Shown: positions 60,117 through 64,000 of the stretch, one piece after another
Layout of the letters: every line of letters begins with the position of its first letter
How positions within the stretch are numbered: position 1 is the first letter of the stretch
From: Gossypium raimondii
Taxonomy: Eukaryota > Streptophyta > Magnoliopsida > Malvales > Malvaceae
Direction of reading: 5' to 3'
NCBI RefSeq assembly: GCF_025698545.1
Contig: NC_068566.1
Span: 46,169,192-46,233,191 of the forward strand
Length of the DNA stretch: 64,000 bases
Translations under genes and position numbers: made by a program
Notes under the pieces: generated by a model
What the model saw: the letters and a program-made list of their open reading frames with translations, nothing else
Told to the model about the DNA's origin: nothing
Database searches by the model: none

Positions 60117-63100
60117 TCAAGAGGAAGCACTAGACCTGCAAACAGGTAAGTCTTTCTCAAAAGCTGGGGCAGCTCGAAGAATTGGATTGCTTTCGAAGAA
60201 ATTGACAGGCTTTAGCTCAAACCCTGATGTCACTGTTGGCATTACAGGGAAATCTTCTTGGCATGGAATGTGATGGAATCCCAATGTGTACCACAACACG
60301 ATATCCTTATTTTCAATAGAACGATCCCTGTTCTCGATGGATTAAAGCAGAAAATCAGGGTAGAACGTATGCATTACAACAATTGATTCATTTATCGAGT
60401 TTTATACCTTTCAGACCACACAGCAAGAGTGTCATCTCCCCTACTTTGATAAGTTAGAAGCCCACCAGCCCATTGTTCACTCCTGTTATAAGGAGTCACC
60501 CATATCTATTCAAAAAAAGAGCTCAATAAAGAGTGCAAAATCATTAACTCAAGAGCAAAAAAAGGATAAAAGGGTTTTACCTGGTTGTTGGTGAAGGCGC
60601 TTCTTAGTTGTGGAGGATCATCATGATCAAGCAAACTAGCTGCAGTTCCTCCAGGAACAATCTTGTATCCTGTTGGATTTCCTAGCCTAGACTTTTTAGA
60701 AGGATTAATCATATGAAACTCTGAGGGATCATACAATTTAAGCTTAATTTGTGCATCTTTTTCAGTCTTAGCTATTTTTCTCTTAGCTTTCAAGTAGCTC
60801 TTCCTAGGGGATTCCCCTGGTAAACTCCGTTCCTTAACAAGATTAACATTAACAAACGAATTGTTCGCCCCATCGATATCCATGTCGAGGTGAAAGGTAA
60901 CAAAGTGATCGTGAACTACTCCGATAAGATTCTCGGAAATGAGAGGACCCGACATGGCATCTTGGTTAGGCGCTTGATGGTAAGGACTGCCTTTCACCAT
61001 TAGCATTCCTGAAAGCCCTACCTGTACAAAGTTAAATCATACAAAATGAATGGCAAACACTATTGCTGAGGAAGAAGTTGATGAAAATTAATGGCATAAG
61101 GGAATGACCTTAACATTTATTAAACCATCTGTTTGAAACTCCCAATCAAAGATGTAATCGTAGTTTCCCACTGATGCTGCCATACGAGCAACGAGAGTTA
61201 CTTTTGGTCTTGCCTCCCTAATCTACAAGTACAATAATGGAAATAGAAAAACAAATTAAAATATGTTTTCATTGATTATAATTTTTATAATGTTTGCAAT
61301 CTACTCTCTGTATTTGAAAAGCTAAAATCAAGTTCTCTTAAATTTTTTTACTTTAAAAATGATTTATTTATGAAGTTGGTATGATTATAGAGCTAGAACG
61401 AGCTAGAATAAAAGTTTCACCTCTGTTAAATTAAATAGGATTATGTTAAATTCATATTATTCTTATGAAGTTGGTATGGTTATAAAGCTATAACGATGTT
61501 AAAATAAAAGTTTCACCTCTATTAGATTAAATAGAATCGTGTTAAGTTTAAATTATTTTATATCTTAATTAAACATTAAAATAGATAGAAATCAACTTTT
61601 GAAACATGTTGCAAGACTCTCGTTCTTAAAAGTTTCTTTTTTGGTAAAAAGTTTCTTTTTGGTAAAAAGTGTTTTCTATACTATCAATTATTTTCCCATT
61701 TACTCAAATTCATATCAAGCAATAAGCATACAATATATGACACGTTTTTAATTGGATGTTGTAGACAACATGAGAGGAATTATTATTTAAGTACATTTTC
61801 ACCCGAACAACTTTAGTACTTAAGTGAAAAGAAAAATATAATTTGTGGGCCTATTTCGTAGTTAAGCTTATTTTAAAAGTATCAGGGTTTATTATTGTTA
61901 CTATTGTTGGAGTTATTATTACCTGGAAATCAGTGAGTAGGCCCTCTGAATGTCGCCAACTGATGTCGCCGGCATAGCGCTCAAACAGGCAAATCATGTT
62001 GGGTTGAACAAATGGGTTTCCATCGGGAGTAGCAAAAATGCCGTTCATGTAATAAGAGTGCCTTGGACAATCATTTAGTGGCACAAGTGGAAGGGCTGAC
62101 ATCCCTAAACCATACTCACCAGCATCCATATACGACTTAAAATACCAGGACTCATCAAGGTCCATGTATGGTACAAAAAATTCTGAAGCGAACCCTTTGT
62201 ACATCACATCCCTCAGCTCACCATTCTCCGAGTCCCGTACCATGACTCTTGAAATCACCAAACCAGCGCGGTGGTCAGCCTTGAGGTGAAACACCCAGTT
62301 GGCCCACTTCACTATATGCCCATCTTCAACTCTAAAACTTGGTCCTTTTGGTTGTTCTATGGAAATTGGGTTCAATCGTTCCATTTGTGGTTCCTTCGTT
62401 TGAGCTGTGTACCTGTAATCTGTATCGGTACTTTTTGGAATGGGGATTTCTCGGCCCGTATCAGAGAATTTCAGCACCTCCAATGTATCCAAGTCCACCG
62501 TCATGACGAGCCCTTCAATGGGCCTCATGTAGAAATTGGGTGTGCTTTCTTTAGAGTAACACAGGACCTTTACAACTCTTTTGCCTTCTTCATTTGGCCC
62601 AAACCAGCCTGCCGAAGGTGGTAAGCATATCAAATCTGATGATGGGACCCCTCGGGCGGCAATGGATTTGTTGAACTCCGCATTAGAGAACGGCACTTTA
62701 GACGCTGCCAAAATATCATCCACAGATAGCATCGGATAGCCTGAGCTTGAATTGATGGCATGGCTAGTGATACTGCTAGAATCCAAGTCCACGGTAAGCA
62801 CATGGGACTGGCCATTCAACAGAGCCAAAACTTGTGCTTTTCTTGGAAGAAGTGCGTCACCTTTGCTCCACTTCAGAACCTTGACCTTGTCTGGTTCATC
62901 GAGCTGTACAGTGTGAATAGTAGGGAAGGTAAATGAAAAGGGTTCATAAGATGAGAGGATGGTCCGGACCTTGTTGATTTCCTGCACAGTAAGAGGGTCC
63001 AGTGGATGATGAGGGGCCTCAGCTGAGTGGTCTATCGAAGTTTGAGCTTGTGTCTCCAACACTGAGCTGGCCTTGGAGTTTGAGAAAATCCGGTTCTTGG

Positions 63101-63230
63101 AGGTGGACCATGGAGTTTGCAGTGTGGAATTAGGCAATGATGAATTGGTAGAACGGTACCATGAACCTACAACAATGAATAAAACTAAACATGAAATGAA
63201 ACAGAAATGAATACATGATGATTTTTCCAT
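60117..63230 (-). CDS. Copper-containing primary amine oxidase
   Basis: Five exons on the minus strand: 63230-61923, 61222-61109, 61021-60581, 60505-60408 and 60327-60117, all with GT...AG introns in consistent phase. They give 723 residues. The N-terminal hydrophobic segment ([19 protein letters not shown]) is a signal peptide or anchor, suggesting apoplast or secretory location. The catalytic-base Asp is in YMDAGEYG (about 62120). The TPQ cofactor tyrosine is in GNYDY (exon 2). Copper ligands are HDH in exon 3 ([16 protein letters not shown]) and His in [12 protein letters not shown] (exon 5). The enzyme oxidises primary amines such as putrescine to aldehyde, ammonia and hydrogen peroxide. 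Length and domain order fit the family; no defect is seen. It belongs to polyamine catabolism, not to the P450 pathway. Confidence 0.95.
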
Positions 63231-64000
63231 GATCAGATCAGAGTGGTTGTTTCTCTAATTGTGAATTTGTAATTGAGCTTTTCATGGCCACAAGAGAATG
63301 TCGCCGTCCCAATAGAATTTGTCATTTAGCATTATGGCATTAAAAACTATAAACTCTCCCCATTATTTAAATCACCGTATGACGATTGTCCATTAAAATA
63401 TACTGACGGCTAAGGTGATTAGAATTGACTAGGTAAGATAGGAATCTCCTTTTTTAACCTAAAATATTCCAACTTGATAATTTTAAATATATGATTAATT
63501 TTTTTAGTAAGGGTAAATAACATTAAATTGTTAGTAAATTTATATTTTGATCACTCAATTAAAAATGTTACAAAATAATCACTAAACTATTCGAAAGTTT
63601 TCATTTAAATCACAGAACTATTTAAGAGTTTTTATTAAGTCATTGAACTGTTAAGTGTTTTTTTTTTTAATCCAGCTAGCTAGCTTCAAATGGAAATTTG
63701 ACGATCAATACAATAGATTAGCACCCATAGACGAGTAGAGGAACATACTTTAGATCCAAGTCGATCTAACGGTCAAACTCAAAGATTAGAGGAACATACT
63801 AGGGAAAGTAATGCATAGGTTGACTTAAAAAGTTCAAACCATCCAAAGAAAATTACTTAAGTATATTTATCCGAGAAATTAACAAGGAGAAAAAAGTGGT
63901 AAAAGTTTGAAAGGATGCACCTTCGTAGGACGAAAAACCATTAAAGATTGAGATGAAAGAGAGAAAATATACAGAGCTCCCATGATAAAAGAATGAATTA
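63231..64000. other. Upstream region of the amine oxidase gene
   Basis: Presumed promoter (minus-strand gene). At about 63505-63650 is sequence related to the ends of the long-inverted-repeat element family seen at 11715 (GGGTAAATAAC, then GATCACTCAATT). No further gene is seen. Confidence 0.5.

Noticed and set aside
1..64000. tRNA, rRNA, CRISPR or bacterial-type operon signals
   Set aside because: None seen. Introns, LTR elements and AT-rich spacers show plant nuclear DNA; tRNA matches are only primer-binding sites.

Overview
The window is nuclear plant DNA from a cotton-type genome (Gossypium). It is AT-rich, with intron-containing genes separated by dense transposable elements. The strongest marker is the two-exon cytochrome P450 gene at 50999-52701. 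Its predicted 536-residue product matches, from memory, CYP706B1, the (+)-delta-cadinene 8-hydroxylase of gossypol biosynthesis. No database search was possible, so family names rest on visible motifs and recall.

The backbone is a cluster of six CYP706-type P450 loci that share one phase-0 intron just before helix I. From left to right: (1) 4025-10868, minus, a pseudogene split by a copia element; (2) 15674-18649, plus, full length but with ATA in place of the start ATG and a 1.4 kb intron; (3) 25845-27514, plus, intact; (4) 32539-34202, minus, intact; (5) 43987-45582, minus, a pseudogene with a nonsense codon, a heme-loop Gly to Arg change and a 56-bp deletion; (6) 50999-52701, plus, CYP706B1. 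Loci 1, 4 and 5 are recent duplicates of each other. The block 31495-42524 is tandemly repeated as 42525-50672, with a readable junction.

Transposons fill the rest. Two nearly complete Ty1/copia elements have LTRs, primer-binding sites and target duplications (4497-9711 and 53535-58439). The second splits a LINE-type RNase H remnant. There is a deleted Ty3/gypsy remnant (about 19357-21250), two copia 5' fragments (23217-23745, 28797-29181), a PIF/Harbinger transposase remnant (about 22640-23130) and a 4.07 kb Mutator-like element carrying a decayed plant-mobile-domain gene (37976-42046). A 1.37 kb long-inverted-repeat element lies at 11715-13085, and several MITEs are present. For the PMD-carrying element, the hAT MITE in the second block and some other MITEs, the paralogous duplicate supplies the empty site.

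The right end holds an apparently complete five-exon copper amine oxidase gene on the minus strand (60117-63230), with signal peptide, catalytic Asp, TPQ-forming Tyr and copper-binding His residues. It is functionally unrelated to the P450 cluster and marks its right border here. Intact P450 loci 3, 4 and 6 share a core promoter and 5' UTR motif, suggesting common regulation; locus 2 lacks it.
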